Below are positions 54,115 through 62,966 of a stretch of 64,000 bases of DNA, piece after piece. Location: contig SRZB01000003.1 in NCBI GenBank assembly GCA_004793585.1, positions 62,001 to 126,000 of the forward strand, written 5' to 3'. The notes under the pieces are model-generated. The model was not told the origin of the DNA. It worked only from the letters and a program-made list of their open reading frames with translations, and searched no databases. Position numbers and translations under genes: made by a program. Each line of letters starts with the position of its first letter. The stretch's first letter is position 1. Source of the DNA: Hominisplanchenecus murintestinalis (GTDB lineage Bacteria > Bacillota > Clostridia > Lachnospirales > Lachnospiraceae).

Positions 54115-55098
54115 ATGTACACTATGAAGGAAATATCGAACTTGATGAATTTCCGTCCGCAGATTAAAGTCGTGGACGCGACGCTTCGTGACGGGGGACT
54201 TGTAAATGATTTCTATTTTTCAGATAAATTTGTTCAGGATTTGTATCTGGCCAATCTGAGGGCCGGCGTTGACTATATGGAGTTTGGATATAAAGCATCC
54301 CGCGAAATGTTCGACGAATCGCAGTTTGGCAAATGGAAATTCTGTAAAGACGAGGACATCCGCGCCATCGTGGGGGATAATAACACGGATTTAAAAATCG
54401 CAGTTATGGCAGACGTAGGACGCTGTGACTACAAAAAAGATATCATTGACCGCGCCGACAGCCCGATTGACTTAATCCGCGTTGCTACCTATATTAATAC
54501 GATCCCTGCCGCTATTGATATGATTGAAGACGCCCACGCAAAGGGATACGAAACCACCTGCAACATCATGGCACTCTCCAATGCGCGTGAGCAGGATTTG
54601 GAAGTGGCGCTGCACCTTCTGGGACAGAGCAGCGTCGATACGATTTATATCGTAGACAGCTACGGTTCTTTCTACCCGGAGCAGATTGCCCGCACCGCCC
54701 ACACGTTCCTGGAAATCTGCGGACAGTACGGAAAAGAAGTGGGAATCCACGCGCACAACAACCAGCAGCTCGCTTTCGCCAACACCATCGAAGTCGTAGG
54801 CGACGGCGTAAACTTCCTGGACGCTACCTACAACGGCATGGGAAGAGGCTGCGGCAACTGTATGATGGAGCTTCTGCTCGGATTCCTGAAAAATCCGAAA
54901 TACAACATTTACCCGGTTATCCAGTTCATCGAAAAGCACATGACGAAACTGAAAGAGGAAGGCGTTATCTGGGGATATGATTTCCCGTACATGCTTACCG
55001 GAATCCTGAACCAGCACCCGCGCTCCGCGATTCAGTTTATGAAGAACGGCCGCACGGATTACACAGAATTTTACAAAGAGCTGCTGGATAGAGATTAA
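54115..55098 (+). CDS. DRE-TIM metallolyase (HMGL-like aldolase domain)
   Basis: A TIM-barrel protein of 327 residues (324 if the ATG at 54124 is used; GGAG precedes both). VVDATLRDGGLVNDF is the DRE-TIM signature variant, with the metal-binding aspartate and arginine. IHAHNNQQLAFANTIE carries the HxHN metal ligands, and DATYNGMGRGCGN the lid region. This is the fold of HMG-CoA lyase, isopropylmalate synthase and 4-hydroxy-2-oxovalerate aldolase. The length fits the aldolase-like group seen in surface-sugar and carboxylate pathways; no partner gene (such as an acylating dehydrogenase) is next to it. Its consensus promoter suggests steady expression. Confidence 0.85.
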   Translation: MYTMKEISNLMNFRPQIKVVDATLRDGGLVNDFYFSDKFVQDLYLANLRAGVDYMEFGYKASREMFDESQFGKWKFCKDEDIRAIVGDNNTDLKIAVMADVGRCDYKKDIIDRADSPIDLIRVATYINTIPAAIDMIEDAHAKGYETTCNIMALSNAREQDLEVALHLLGQSSVDTIYIVDSYGSFYPEQIARTAHTFLEICGQYGKEVGIHAHNNQQLAFANTIEVVGDGVNFLDATYNGMGRGCGNCMMELLLGFLKNPKYNIYPVIQFIEKHMTKLKEEGVIWGYDFPYMLTGILNQHPRSAIQFMKNGRTDYTEFYKELLDRD

Positions 55099-55122
55099 TC
55101 CTGCCGACACCATTCTTACATT

Positions 55123-55152
55123 TCAGGGAGTGAACCGCCGTTCACTCCCTGA
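55123..55152. terminator. Bidirectional terminator between aldolase-like gene and rarA
   Basis: A perfect 13-bp stem, TCAGGGAGTGAAC with GTTCACTCCCTGA, around a 4-nt loop. It overlaps the stop codon and last codons of the convergent rarA. Confidence 0.7.
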
Positions 55153-56455
55153 TCCATTTCAGATGCGCCGCAATCTCTTTTTCATATCCGTTTTCACTCG
55201 GCTCATAAAATCTTGTATCCCCCAGCTCTTCGGGAAGATATCTCTGCTTTGAAAAATGTTTCGGAAAATCGTGGGCGTATTCATACCCCAGCCCATGTCC
55301 CAGCTTTTCCGCTCCCCGGTAATGAGAATCCTGCAGATGAGACGGAACAGTGGCTTTCTGGCGCTTCACAGACTCCGTCGCATGGAAAATCGCATTGGTA
55401 CAGGAATTGCTCTTCGGGGCGCACGCTACATAAATCGCTGCCTGTGACAGAATAAGCTGAGACTCCGGCATACCCACACGCTCGACCGCCTGGGCTGCCG
55501 CCACGGCCACCTGCAGCGCCTGCGGATCTGCGTTCCCCACATCCTCCGAAGCACAAATCATGATTCTCCGCGCAACAAAGGTCACACTCTCCCCTGCATA
55601 AAGCATCCGCGCCAGGTAATACACCGCCGCATCCGGGTCAGAACCCCGCATACTTTTGATAAATGCGGAAATCGTATCATAATGGTTATCCCCTGTCTTG
55701 TCATACCGCACGGCACGTTTCTGAATACATTCCGCCGCCACATCAAGCGTGATATGGATTTTCCCGTCGCTTCCGCGCTCCGTCGTCAGAACGCCCAGCT
55801 CAACCGCATTCAATGCCGCCCGTGCGTCTCCGTCCGCGATATCTGCCAGAAATTCCTCTGCGTCCGCATCAATCACAGCGTTATATTCACCCATTCCCCG
55901 CTCTTTGTCGTACACTGCCCGCTCAATCAGTATCTTGATATCATCCTTCGCCAAAGGCTTCAGTTCAAATACGATCGAGCGCGAAATCAAAGCGCCGTTC
56001 ACCTCAAAATACGGATTTTCGGTAGTTGCGCCCACCAGAATCAGCGTCCCATCCTCCACAAACGGAAGCAGATAGTCCTGCTGCCCCTTATTGAAGCGGT
56101 GAATCTCATCTACAAACAGAATCGTCCGCTTCCCGTACATCCCCATACTGTCTTTCGCGGACTTTACCACTTCTTCCATATCTTTTTTTCCCGCCACCGT
56201 AGCATTAATCTGCGTAAACTCCGCGCTGGTAGTATTGGCTATGACCTTCGCAAGCGTCGTTTTCCCTGTTCCCGGAGGACCATAGAAAATGATAGAGCTT
56301 ATCTTATCCGCCTTAATCGCACGGTAAAGCAGCTTGTCCTTTCCGATGATATGCTGCTGTCCTACCACCTCATCAAGAGTCTTTGGGCGCAGCCGGGATG
56401 CCAGCGGCGCCTCCGTCTCCATCGTATTTTTCCTCATATAATCAAATAAATCCAT
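55142..56455 (-). CDS. rarA: Replication-associated recombination protein RarA (MgsA)
   Basis: This 437-residue AAA+ ATPase acts at stalled replication forks. RLRPKTLDEVVGQQHIIG opens the clamp-loader-like domain. Walker A is YGPPGTGKTTLA, Walker B is LFVDEIHRFNKGQQD, sensor 1 is GATTENPYFEVN. The C-terminal part (YYLARMLYAGE, SEDVGNADPQAL, HFSKQRYLP) is the RarA-specific tetramer region and the length is normal. ATG 56455 follows GGAGGGGAAG. It starts 12 bp after the deacetylase gene and is likely cotranscribed. Confidence 0.95.
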   Translation of the reverse strand: MDLFDYMRKNTMETEAPLASRLRPKTLDEVVGQQHIIGKDKLLYRAIKADKISSIIFYGPPGTGKTTLAKVIANTTSAEFTQINATVAGKKDMEEVVKSAKDSMGMYGKRTILFVDEIHRFNKGQQDYLLPFVEDGTLILVGATTENPYFEVNGALISRSIVFELKPLAKDDIKILIERAVYDKERGMGEYNAVIDADAEEFLADIADGDARAALNAVELGVLTTERGSDGKIHITLDVAAECIQKRAVRYDKTGDNHYDTISAFIKSMRGSDPDAAVYYLARMLYAGESVTFVARRIMICASEDVGNADPQALQVAVAAAQAVERVGMPESQLILSQAAIYVACAPKSNSCTNAIFHATESVKRQKATVPSHLQDSHYRGAEKLGHGLGYEYAHDFPKHFSKQRYLPEELGDTRFYEPSENGYEKEIAAHLKWIRE

Positions 56456-56467
56456 CTTCCCCTCCGT

Positions 56468-57127
56468 TTACTCCAAAACCAGTTCATCCACTGTTACAAA
56501 CTCAAACCCCCGCTCCAACAAGGCGTCTACAATTTTCAGCGCTGCCTCCACAGACGAATCGTAATAATCATGCAGAAGAATGATACTGTTCTCCTCTGCC
56601 CTGCTAAGTACTTTCTGAACCACCGCATCCACATTTTTCGTTGTCCAGTCCAGCGGGTCGATGCTCCACAGTACCGGAAACATCTCAAATCCACACTCCA
56701 GCTTCTTATCCCACGCGCCAAAAGGCGGACGCACAAACTCCGTATTTTTTCCGGTAATCTCCTTCACCAGCTCACTCGTTTTTGTAATCTGTGCGCACGC
56801 CTCTTCCTCCGGAAGCCCGGTAATCTTTACATGATCATACGTATGGTTACCGATGAGATGTCCCTCCTCGTCCATGCGTTTAATAATATCTTCGCGTCCC
56901 TCAATATTCTTCCCCACCACAAAAAAGGTCGCTTTCACATTCCGCTCCTTTAGCCCATCCAAAAGCTTCGGCGTGTAGACCGGATGCGGCCCGTCGTCAA
57001 AGGTCAGCGCAATCCTCGGCTTCACATCCTCTGTAACCGCCTGGGAAATCCTGCCCCATGACAGCCCCAGTCCAAGAATAACCACCGCTGCAATCATTAT
57101 CAGAATATTTCTTCGTTTCACACACAA
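56468..57127 (-). CDS. Polysaccharide deacetylase (CE4)
   Basis: A 219-residue exported or membrane-anchored de-N-acetylase with an N-terminal hydrophobic segment (about 8-25). The NodB motifs are complete: ALTFDDGPHP with the catalytic base and metal Asp, NHTYDH with the two metal His, RPPFGAWDKK, and ILLHDYYDS. The family removes acetyl groups from peptidoglycan or related glycans. The start is not ATG: the choice is TTG 57127 or GTG 57121, both after GGGCGG. It lies upstream of rarA on one strand, a link of convenience more than of function. Confidence 0.9.
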   Translation of the reverse strand: MCVKRRNILIMIAAVVILGLGLSWGRISQAVTEDVKPRIALTFDDGPHPVYTPKLLDGLKERNVKATFFVVGKNIEGREDIIKRMDEEGHLIGNHTYDHVKITGLPEEEACAQITKTSELVKEITGKNTEFVRPPFGAWDKKLECGFEMFPVLWSIDPLDWTTKNVDAVVQKVLSRAEENSIILLHDYYDSSVEAALKIVDALLERGFEFVTVDELVLE

Positions 57128-57344
57128 ACCGCCCGTTATTAAAATTACTAAATATATACGCTGAGGGGCAATTCTCTATTCCATGAAACAGCCGTTTATA
57201 ATCCTTTTCATTCATTATACCATAGACTTCCCCTAAATTCTGCACAATTTCAAAAATCGAATAAATCCTTGCAATAAGAAGTGGCGCAATCCCTCTCCAG
57301 GTGGTATACTATAAATATTATAAAAAAGAAAGGGGGATGCTTTT

Positions 57345-58316
57345 ATGAAAATACAAAAATTTAAAACGATACGCATCCTAATCACTGCGCTGATGTTTCT
57401 TACCGGAACCCTGGTTATAACATCCGGTGCACAGGCAGCCGACAGCCGCTATTATGTTTCTATGGAGGCTCCTGCTCAGACACAGTATGGAACAGACAAT
57501 GCCGTAATCAGCTGGAAACTCAGCTATATCAGCTCTTCCAATACAACAGAAACGGCCGGATACAACATTTACCTGGGAGAAGACTACGGGAGCACAAAAC
57601 TCTTCGCAAAAACCCCGAACACTTTCTACAAAATCACCGGGCTGGAGGACGGAAAGAAATACTATGTAAAAGTAGAGCCTTACGCCGCAGACGGGTCCAT
57701 TGGCAGCGGCAGGAGCCTGACCATCGAGACGATGCCGGCGCGGGTGAAAAATTTCCGGCAGGAACGCTGGTGGTATTTCATCAATATGCTTGAAGTAGCC
57801 TGGGATCGGATAGAGACTGCCGATACCGTCAACATTTCTCTGTACAACAGCAAAGGGAAAAAGGTACAGTCAAAGATACTTTCTCCATCCAGCAGCAGCG
57901 TATCTTTCTCAAAAATGAAAGATGAAGTTTACACGGTAAAAATACAGGCCTCCCGAACCATAAACGGAAATACCTGGCAGACTCCTGTTTCCACCATCCA
58001 ATGCTTTAACCAGGCGCGCATCAGTTCCGCAAAAGTATCTAAGAAAAAACTGACTGTCAAGTGGAAAAAGGTAGGCGGCGCTACCGGATATGACATCTAC
58101 GTATCCACAAAACAGAAATCCGGCTACAAAAAGTTGAAATCCGTCGGCAAAAATACAACGAAAGCTACATTTTCAAAATTTAAAGGAAAATCTTTCAATC
58201 CGAAGAAAACTTATTATATCTATATAGAGACTAAAAAGAAAAACGGAAAAAGAATTGACAAATCCGGCAGGCTTTACTACTGGAACACCAAAAATACGGC
58301 GACCGGTTACTTTTAA
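57345..58316 (+). CDS. Secreted FN3-domain protein
   Basis: This 323-residue exported protein has a signal peptide (TALMFLTGTLVITSGAQAA, cleaved near residue 31). Three beta-sandwich modules follow: one at about 35-130 (AVISWKLSYISSS, YNIYLGEDYG, KYYVKVEPYAADG), a weaker middle one, and an FN3 at about 225-310 (LTVKWKKVGGATGYDIYVST). It resembles the C-terminal part of the protein at 17619. No enzyme domain or anchor is seen. GAAAGGGGG precedes the start. The gene after it, 21 bp downstream, encodes a DUF624 membrane protein. Confidence 0.8.
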   Translation: MKIQKFKTIRILITALMFLTGTLVITSGAQAADSRYYVSMEAPAQTQYGTDNAVISWKLSYISSSNTTETAGYNIYLGEDYGSTKLFAKTPNTFYKITGLEDGKKYYVKVEPYAADGSIGSGRSLTIETMPARVKNFRQERWWYFINMLEVAWDRIETADTVNISLYNSKGKKVQSKILSPSSSSVSFSKMKDEVYTVKIQASRTINGNTWQTPVSTIQCFNQARISSAKVSKKKLTVKWKKVGGATGYDIYVSTKQKSGYKKLKSVGKNTTKATFSKFKGKSFNPKKTYYIYIETKKKNGKRIDKSGRLYYWNTKNTATGYF

Positions 58317-58337
58317 CAACACAGGAGGAACGGTATT

Positions 58338-59009
58338 ATGATGGATCGCATTTTTAACATGGATAACAAATTTTTCACTTTTATGGGAAAAGCCGCTGAT
58401 TTGATTCTTCTAAACATCATCTTCCTGATTTGCTGCCTTCCCGTGGTGACCATTGGTGCATCCGTTACCGCAATGTATTATGTAACCCTGAAAATGGTAC
58501 GGAACGAGGAATCTTATATCTCCCGAAGCTTTTTCCAGTCGTTCCGTCAGAATTTCAGGCAGGCAACAGGAATCTGGCTGATCCTCCTGGCTGGAGGAAC
58601 GGTTCTCTGGCTGGATTTTCAAATCATGGAACAGGCAGGTTCCGGCGGAATCTTTCAAGCCGTTTATCTGGGACTATGCTTTATTCTCCTGATTTACGGC
58701 ATGATATCCGCTTACATATTTCCGCTGTTAGCCAAATTTGACAATACCGTAAAAAACACTTTTAAGAATTCCCTGCTCATGTCCATCAGGCATCTGCCCT
58801 ATACCATCCTGCTTCTGCTCATTACCTATGTGCCGATGTTCCTGACTCTGAACTATGGCGTTGTCCTGGTATACGGAGCCGTGGTCTGGCTGGCGGCAGG
58901 CTTTGCCCTGACAGCATTTATCAATTCACACATCTATATGAGGATTTACAAAAATTACATTCCGGAAGAAGCGCAAGAAAATGATTCCGAATGGACGCTG
59001 GGAGAATAA
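58338..59009 (+). CDS. YesL/DUF624 family membrane protein
   Basis: A 223-residue protein with five or six hydrophobic segments. The N-terminus has the family pattern (FFTFMGKAADLILLNIIFL, CCLPVVTIGASVTAMYYVTL) and VRNEESYISRSFFQSFRQNF follows in the first loop. YesL-like proteins are often encoded with sugar ABC transporters, where they may assist uptake, but no such genes are near. Function is unknown. A terminator hairpin follows. Confidence 0.88.
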   Translation: MMDRIFNMDNKFFTFMGKAADLILLNIIFLICCLPVVTIGASVTAMYYVTLKMVRNEESYISRSFFQSFRQNFRQATGIWLILLAGGTVLWLDFQIMEQAGSGGIFQAVYLGLCFILLIYGMISAYIFPLLAKFDNTVKNTFKNSLLMSIRHLPYTILLLLITYVPMFLTLNYGVVLVYGAVVWLAAGFALTAFINSHIYMRIYKNYIPEEAQENDSEWTLGE

Positions 59010-59012
59010 TTA

Positions 59013-59035
59013 CAGGGAGGCATTTCGCCTCCCTG
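59013..59035. terminator. Bidirectional terminator hairpin
   Basis: CAGGGAGGC / GCCTCCCTG, a perfect 9-bp stem with a 5-nt loop, between convergent genes ending at 59009 and 59040. Confidence 0.72.
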
Positions 59036-59039
59036 CTTC

Positions 59040-59936
59040 TTAAGAAAAGAGATCCTGGAAAAATCCTACAATCGCGTCTATGATTCTTGTAAAAAAATTT
59101 CCTACACTCTCTGCATCAAAGTTAAAATCCAGATTTTCTAATTTATGGTACAAATCTTTCGCCTGCTCTTTGATGGCGTCTACGTTCAAATCCAAACCGT
59201 CGATTTTGTCCATCAGCCCGGTAATCTTATCCCTATCCTCATCGGAAAGACGAATCTCCAGCTCGTCCGCCGCCTGTTTCACCAGATTTTTAATATCTTC
59301 ACTGCCGCTGACCGCACCCTCGGCCACCTCCTGTTTCACCAGCGCCATAAGCTGTTCTACCTTCTCAGGATCCCCTACGCTCTCCACGATTTCCCCTGTG
59401 ATTACCAGTTCATTGTTCGCAGCATCCAGGTTTACTTCAGGAACCTCTTCCCCGGTCATCGTCTCATAAGCTTTGATAGCGCCCACCAGCGCCGCCGTCC
59501 CGGATATTGAAAATGGTCCTGCCACTGTAATATCTGCATCTTCCACTCCGGCAGTAATCAACGCATTCCGGTACATGCCTGACGTACAGTAGGAAATATT
59601 GTTTGTGTTTACATTGATACCATTTCCCGCCTCTTTTCCCACTACCATAACAGAAGAGAGCGCCCTTGTCCCTATCACGCCGGCATCCAGATAGCTGTCC
59701 AGATATTTATGTTCATCTTCATTTGTAATCGTGACCACATCATAATCTTTCAGCTCTGCCTCCGTCACTCCGAGCAGCTCCAGAACTTTCGCCCTCTCTG
59801 ACTCCTTTAAGTCTGCGCCCAACGCCACGTACGGCTTATCAATCACTGCATCTACCCTGTCCGCCAGCGCTGTCATTCCTGACGTAAGGAACATACATGC
59901 CGCCAGGGCTCCTGTTAACATCTGCTTCTTTCCCAT
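59040..59936 (-). CDS. DUF1002 secreted protein (YpuA-like)
   Basis: A 298-residue exported protein, start ATG 59936 after AGGAGGGATTTTG. A signal peptide (LTGALAACMFLTSGMTALA) leads to the DUF1002 region with VALGADLKESERAKVLELLG, YLDAGVIGTRALSSVMV and ITAGVEDADITVAGPFSISG. The C-terminal part is acidic and helical. B. subtilis YpuA is of the same family; its function is not known. The start codon overlaps by one base the stop of the hydrolase gene before it (TGATG), so translation is coupled. Confidence 0.9.
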   Translation of the reverse strand: MGKKQMLTGALAACMFLTSGMTALADRVDAVIDKPYVALGADLKESERAKVLELLGVTEAELKDYDVVTITNEDEHKYLDSYLDAGVIGTRALSSVMVVGKEAGNGINVNTNNISYCTSGMYRNALITAGVEDADITVAGPFSISGTAALVGAIKAYETMTGEEVPEVNLDAANNELVITGEIVESVGDPEKVEQLMALVKQEVAEGAVSGSEDIKNLVKQAADELEIRLSDEDRDKITGLMDKIDGLDLNVDAIKEQAKDLYHKLENLDFNFDAESVGNFFTRIIDAIVGFFQDLFS

Positions 59937-60907
59937 CAAAATCCCTCCTGTTTCTTATTATTCATCTTTCCTGTGCCCTCCAGACATTCCGAAAGCCATG
60001 TATAAATGTCCCGGTAAACTTTTTCCCTGTCAGTCTCATTCAATATCTCATGTCTATCGCCCGGATACAGCCTGCACTTCACATTTTTCATTCCCAGTTC
60101 CTTAAACCGGGCATATACCAGCATCACGCCTTTTCCGTAAGCTCCTACCGGGTCGTCCCCGCCTGCTGCAAACAGCACCGGAAGGGTTTTCGGCATTCTT
60201 CTCAGATAGCTCTCCTCCGAAAGTTTATAAAGACCCAGGAACATATTGTAATAGGCATTCAGCGTGAAGCGGAATGTGCATCTCTCATCTGCCACATACG
60301 TTTTCACACAATTCTCATCCTTCGTCAGCCATTCCTTGCCTGCGCGTGACTTCCCAAATCCCCTGTTATATCCTCCAAATGCCAGCGCGTCCACAAACCG
60401 GCTCCGGTAACGCCATCCCTTTACCCTCGCGAACAGCTTACAGACTAACATTCCCAACATGGCTATGTTCCCCGAATGGTGCCCGGTTCCCATGATAACC
60501 GCCCCGGCCAGCCCTTTCCCATAGCAGCAGATATACTGCCTCGCCAGGAACGAACCCATACTATGCCCCAACAGGAAATATGGCGCGTGCGGATAATCCT
60601 CCTGCACCATTTTCCGCAGTCTGTGTAAATCCTTTATCAGCGTAGAATTTCCGTTTTCCTCCGCAAAATACCCATACTCTTCCTTCGAGCGGATGGATTC
60701 CCCGTGCCCCAGATGATCATTCCCCACCACCAGGACTCCCCGTTCCGCCAGGAACACTGCAAACTCGTCGTAGCGTTCCACAAACTCGCACATCCCATGA
60801 GAAATCTGCAGAACTGCCTTCACCTCCCCTTCAGGCACCCACTTTACCGCATGGACCAGCGTAATAGAGTCATTGGATAAAAACTGCATATGCTGTCTGA
60901 TTACCAT
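59936..60907 (-). CDS. Alpha/beta hydrolase, monoacylglycerol-lipase-like
   Basis: A 323-residue alpha/beta hydrolase from ATG 60907 after AAGGGGTGATTTT; the longer in-frame reading upstream lacks a good ribosome site. The oxyanion loop is LQISHGMCEFVERYDEFA (HG motif) and LGHGES follows. The nucleophile elbow is LLGHSMGSF, with the serine inside GHSMG. The late aspartate (AGGDDPVG) and histidine (PGDRHEILNE) complete the triad. This is the layout of hydrolase_4 monoacylglycerol lipases/lysophospholipases. There is no signal peptide. It is coupled to the DUF1002 gene. Confidence 0.9.
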   Translation of the reverse strand: MVIRQHMQFLSNDSITLVHAVKWVPEGEVKAVLQISHGMCEFVERYDEFAVFLAERGVLVVGNDHLGHGESIRSKEEYGYFAEENGNSTLIKDLHRLRKMVQEDYPHAPYFLLGHSMGSFLARQYICCYGKGLAGAVIMGTGHHSGNIAMLGMLVCKLFARVKGWRYRSRFVDALAFGGYNRGFGKSRAGKEWLTKDENCVKTYVADERCTFRFTLNAYYNMFLGLYKLSEESYLRRMPKTLPVLFAAGGDDPVGAYGKGVMLVYARFKELGMKNVKCRLYPGDRHEILNETDREKVYRDIYTWLSECLEGTGKMNNKKQEGF

Positions 60908-61065
60908 AAAATCACCCCTTTTACTTTTCATCTGCATCTTTGGCGTCCGCATGCACTCCCCATGCCGGCGGATACCGGAACCGCAGCCTGTTCCACGGTT
61001 CACTGCTGCTTCTTCCATACTATACCACACTTTAAAGAGAATACTCCTTAAAATTCTGTGAAAAA

Positions 61066-61094
61066 TTGACTTTTTCTCTTAAACAGGTTATTGT
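61066..61094 (+). promoter_or_regulatory. Promoter of the TtcA-like gene
   Basis: TTGACT (61066-61071), 17 bp, TATTGT (61089-61094), about 35 bp before the start codon. It may drive the whole plus-strand run to the end of the window. Confidence 0.55.
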
Positions 61095-61128
61095 AGGATG
61101 CAGATTATCAAAAAGGAGAGTTCTACTT

Positions 61129-61857
61129 ATGAAACTGCAGCAATTACTCAGCTATACCCGAAAAGCTGTTGATGAATACCAAATGATACAGGAAGGAGAC
61201 GCCATCGCCGTGGGCATTTCCGGGGGAAAGGACAGCCTGGCTATGCTCTATGCGCTACAGGGACTTCGGCGCTTTTACCCAAACCATTTTGACATCCATG
61301 CTATTACCGTCAGCCTGGGATACGAAGGCTTCGACTTATCCCCCATACGTTCCCTCTGCGAAGAGCTCGAAGTCCCCTACACCGTAATAGACACTGAGAT
61401 CGCCCGCATTATCTTTGATGAGCGGAAAGAGGACAATCCCTGCTCTCTGTGCGCGAAGATGCGCAAAGGCGCTTTTAACCAGGAAGCGAAACGCATTGGC
61501 TGCAATAAGGTCGCCTATGCCCACCATAAAGACGATATAATTGAAACTATGCTCCTTTCCCTCATTTTTGAGGGAAGGTTCCATTCTTTCTCGCCGCTCA
61601 CTTATTTAGACAGGATGGATTTGACGGTTATCCGTCCATTGATGTTTGTAGACGAGGCAGATGTGATTGGATTCAAAAATAAATACGCGCTTCCCACTGT
61701 CAAAAATCCCTGCCCGGCAGACGGTTACACGAAACGGGAATACGCGAAAAAACTGCTCCGACAGCTAAACCTGGAAAATCCCGGCGTGAAAGAGCGTATG
61801 TTTTCAGCCATCTTAAACGGAAATATCGCAGGATGGCCCCCGCGTATCCTGCGGTAA
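61129..61857 (+). CDS. TtcA-like PP-loop tRNA thiolase
   Basis: A 242-residue ATP-pyrophosphatase. ATG 61129 is taken because AAAAAGGAGAG precedes it. The PP-loop is VGISGGKDSLAML. The family cysteines are seen in NPCSLCAKMRKGAF (CxxC) and later KNPCPADG, which hold a [4Fe-4S] cluster in TtcA. AYAHHKDDIIETMLLSL is the standard second motif. The family puts sulfur on tRNA (2-thiocytidine at position 32). Some relatives of this size modify other tRNA sites or substrates, so the exact target is open. Confidence 0.9.
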   Translation: MKLQQLLSYTRKAVDEYQMIQEGDAIAVGISGGKDSLAMLYALQGLRRFYPNHFDIHAITVSLGYEGFDLSPIRSLCEELEVPYTVIDTEIARIIFDERKEDNPCSLCAKMRKGAFNQEAKRIGCNKVAYAHHKDDIIETMLLSLIFEGRFHSFSPLTYLDRMDLTVIRPLMFVDEADVIGFKNKYALPTVKNPCPADGYTKREYAKKLLRQLNLENPGVKERMFSAILNGNIAGWPPRILR

Positions 61858-61949
61858 GGCGTTTATAAATCCTTTACATTTTTTTAGATTCTATATATGT
61901 TATTCCCCCGGAAACTGTGCTATCCTTTCTACTAGAATTTATTTAGGAA

Positions 61950-62483
61950 GTGACGGAATTGAAAACACAAGTCTTATATGTAAGCGGAACCGGAAATACT
62001 GAACAGATTGCAAAAGCAGTTTATCAGGAAATTCCCGGTGCTTCCAAGGATATCATGAAACTGGATTCCTGCTTTGAAAAACACTCTGCCGACATGTACT
62101 TTATCGGCTTTTGGGTAAACCGCGGCTCTGCCAGCGTGGAAATTCTTGACTTTCTCTCTGGCCTGCACGGAAAAAACATCGCGCTTTTCGCTACCTGCGG
62201 TATGGGAAAACACCCTGAATATTACCGCAAAATCGAAAAAAATGTATCTGCTTTTATCCCGGATGACAACCAATATCTGGGCGCCTTTTTCTGTCAAGGC
62301 AAAATGCCCATGCATGTGCGCCGGAAATATGAACAGATAGAAACTTTTGAAAACGGAAAACAGGTAGAACAGATGCTTCATAATTTTGACGAAGCGCTGC
62401 TCCATCCCGACCGCAGAGATTTAGCAAACGCACGCGCTTTTGTCTGCTCCGTTTATCAGAAACTGCCGTCCGATACTTACTGA
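61950..62483 (+). CDS. Flavodoxin-family protein
   Basis: A protein of about 177 residues with the flavodoxin fold. VLYVSGTGNTEQIAKAVYQEI is the FMN-phosphate loop (seen in SGTGNTEQIAKA). FIGFWVNRGSASVEILDFL and IALFATCGMGKHPEYY are the other two flavin-contact regions. The start is either GTG 61950 or TTG 61959, as no ATG fits; AGGAAGTGACGG precedes the latter. It probably carries electrons for an unknown reductase. It lies between the TtcA-like and zinc-ribbon genes on one strand. Confidence 0.87.
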   Translation: MTELKTQVLYVSGTGNTEQIAKAVYQEIPGASKDIMKLDSCFEKHSADMYFIGFWVNRGSASVEILDFLSGLHGKNIALFATCGMGKHPEYYRKIEKNVSAFIPDDNQYLGAFFCQGKMPMHVRRKYEQIETFENGKQVEQMLHNFDEALLHPDRRDLANARAFVCSVYQKLPSDTY

Positions 62484-62516
62484 CCGGCTCATCGTTCTCA
62501 CAGGAGGAACCTTTAT

Positions 62517-62912
62517 ATGAAGCAAAAATTTCAGAACTTTATGTCTGGCCGTTATGGCGTTGATGACTTTTCAAAAGCCCTGCTCTATGCTACCCTCGCC
62601 CTGTGCCTCGTCTCACTATTTACCCGGAACCGGATGCTGAACCTGCTGCTGACCGCAGGCCTGGTTTTTATCTATTACCGTATGTTTTCCAAGAATTATT
62701 CCCGGCGTTATCAGGAAAACCTATGGTATCTCCGGCAAAAAGACAAAGTCATGCACTTTTTCCGGCGCCAGAATAGCCTTGCGCAGCAGCGGAAAACTCA
62801 CCGCATTTATACCTGTCCCCAATGCCGTCAGAAAATACGGATTCCCAAAGGACACGGAAAAGTGCAGATTACCTGCCCCCAATGCAAAACTGCGTTTATC
62901 AAACGCTCTTAA
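62517..62912 (+). CDS. Membrane protein with C-terminal zinc ribbon
   Basis: A 131-residue protein. Two hydrophobic segments (about 22-57: ALLYATLALCLVSLF and NLLLTAGLVFIYYRMF) are followed by a basic stretch and a zinc ribbon with two CPxC pairs (TCPQCRQKIRIP and TCPQCKTAF). GGAGGAACCTTTAT precedes the ATG. The form is common in Clostridia as a small unnamed family next to DnaJ-like and DUF5685 genes, as here. Confidence 0.8.
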   Translation: MKQKFQNFMSGRYGVDDFSKALLYATLALCLVSLFTRNRMLNLLLTAGLVFIYYRMFSKNYSRRYQENLWYLRQKDKVMHFFRRQNSLAQQRKTHRIYTCPQCRQKIRIPKGHGKVQITCPQCKTAFIKRS

Positions 62913-62966
62913 TTCCTCTGAATCCCGACGCTGCCCTTTTTAACTACTGCTTTCCACGGAGAGATT

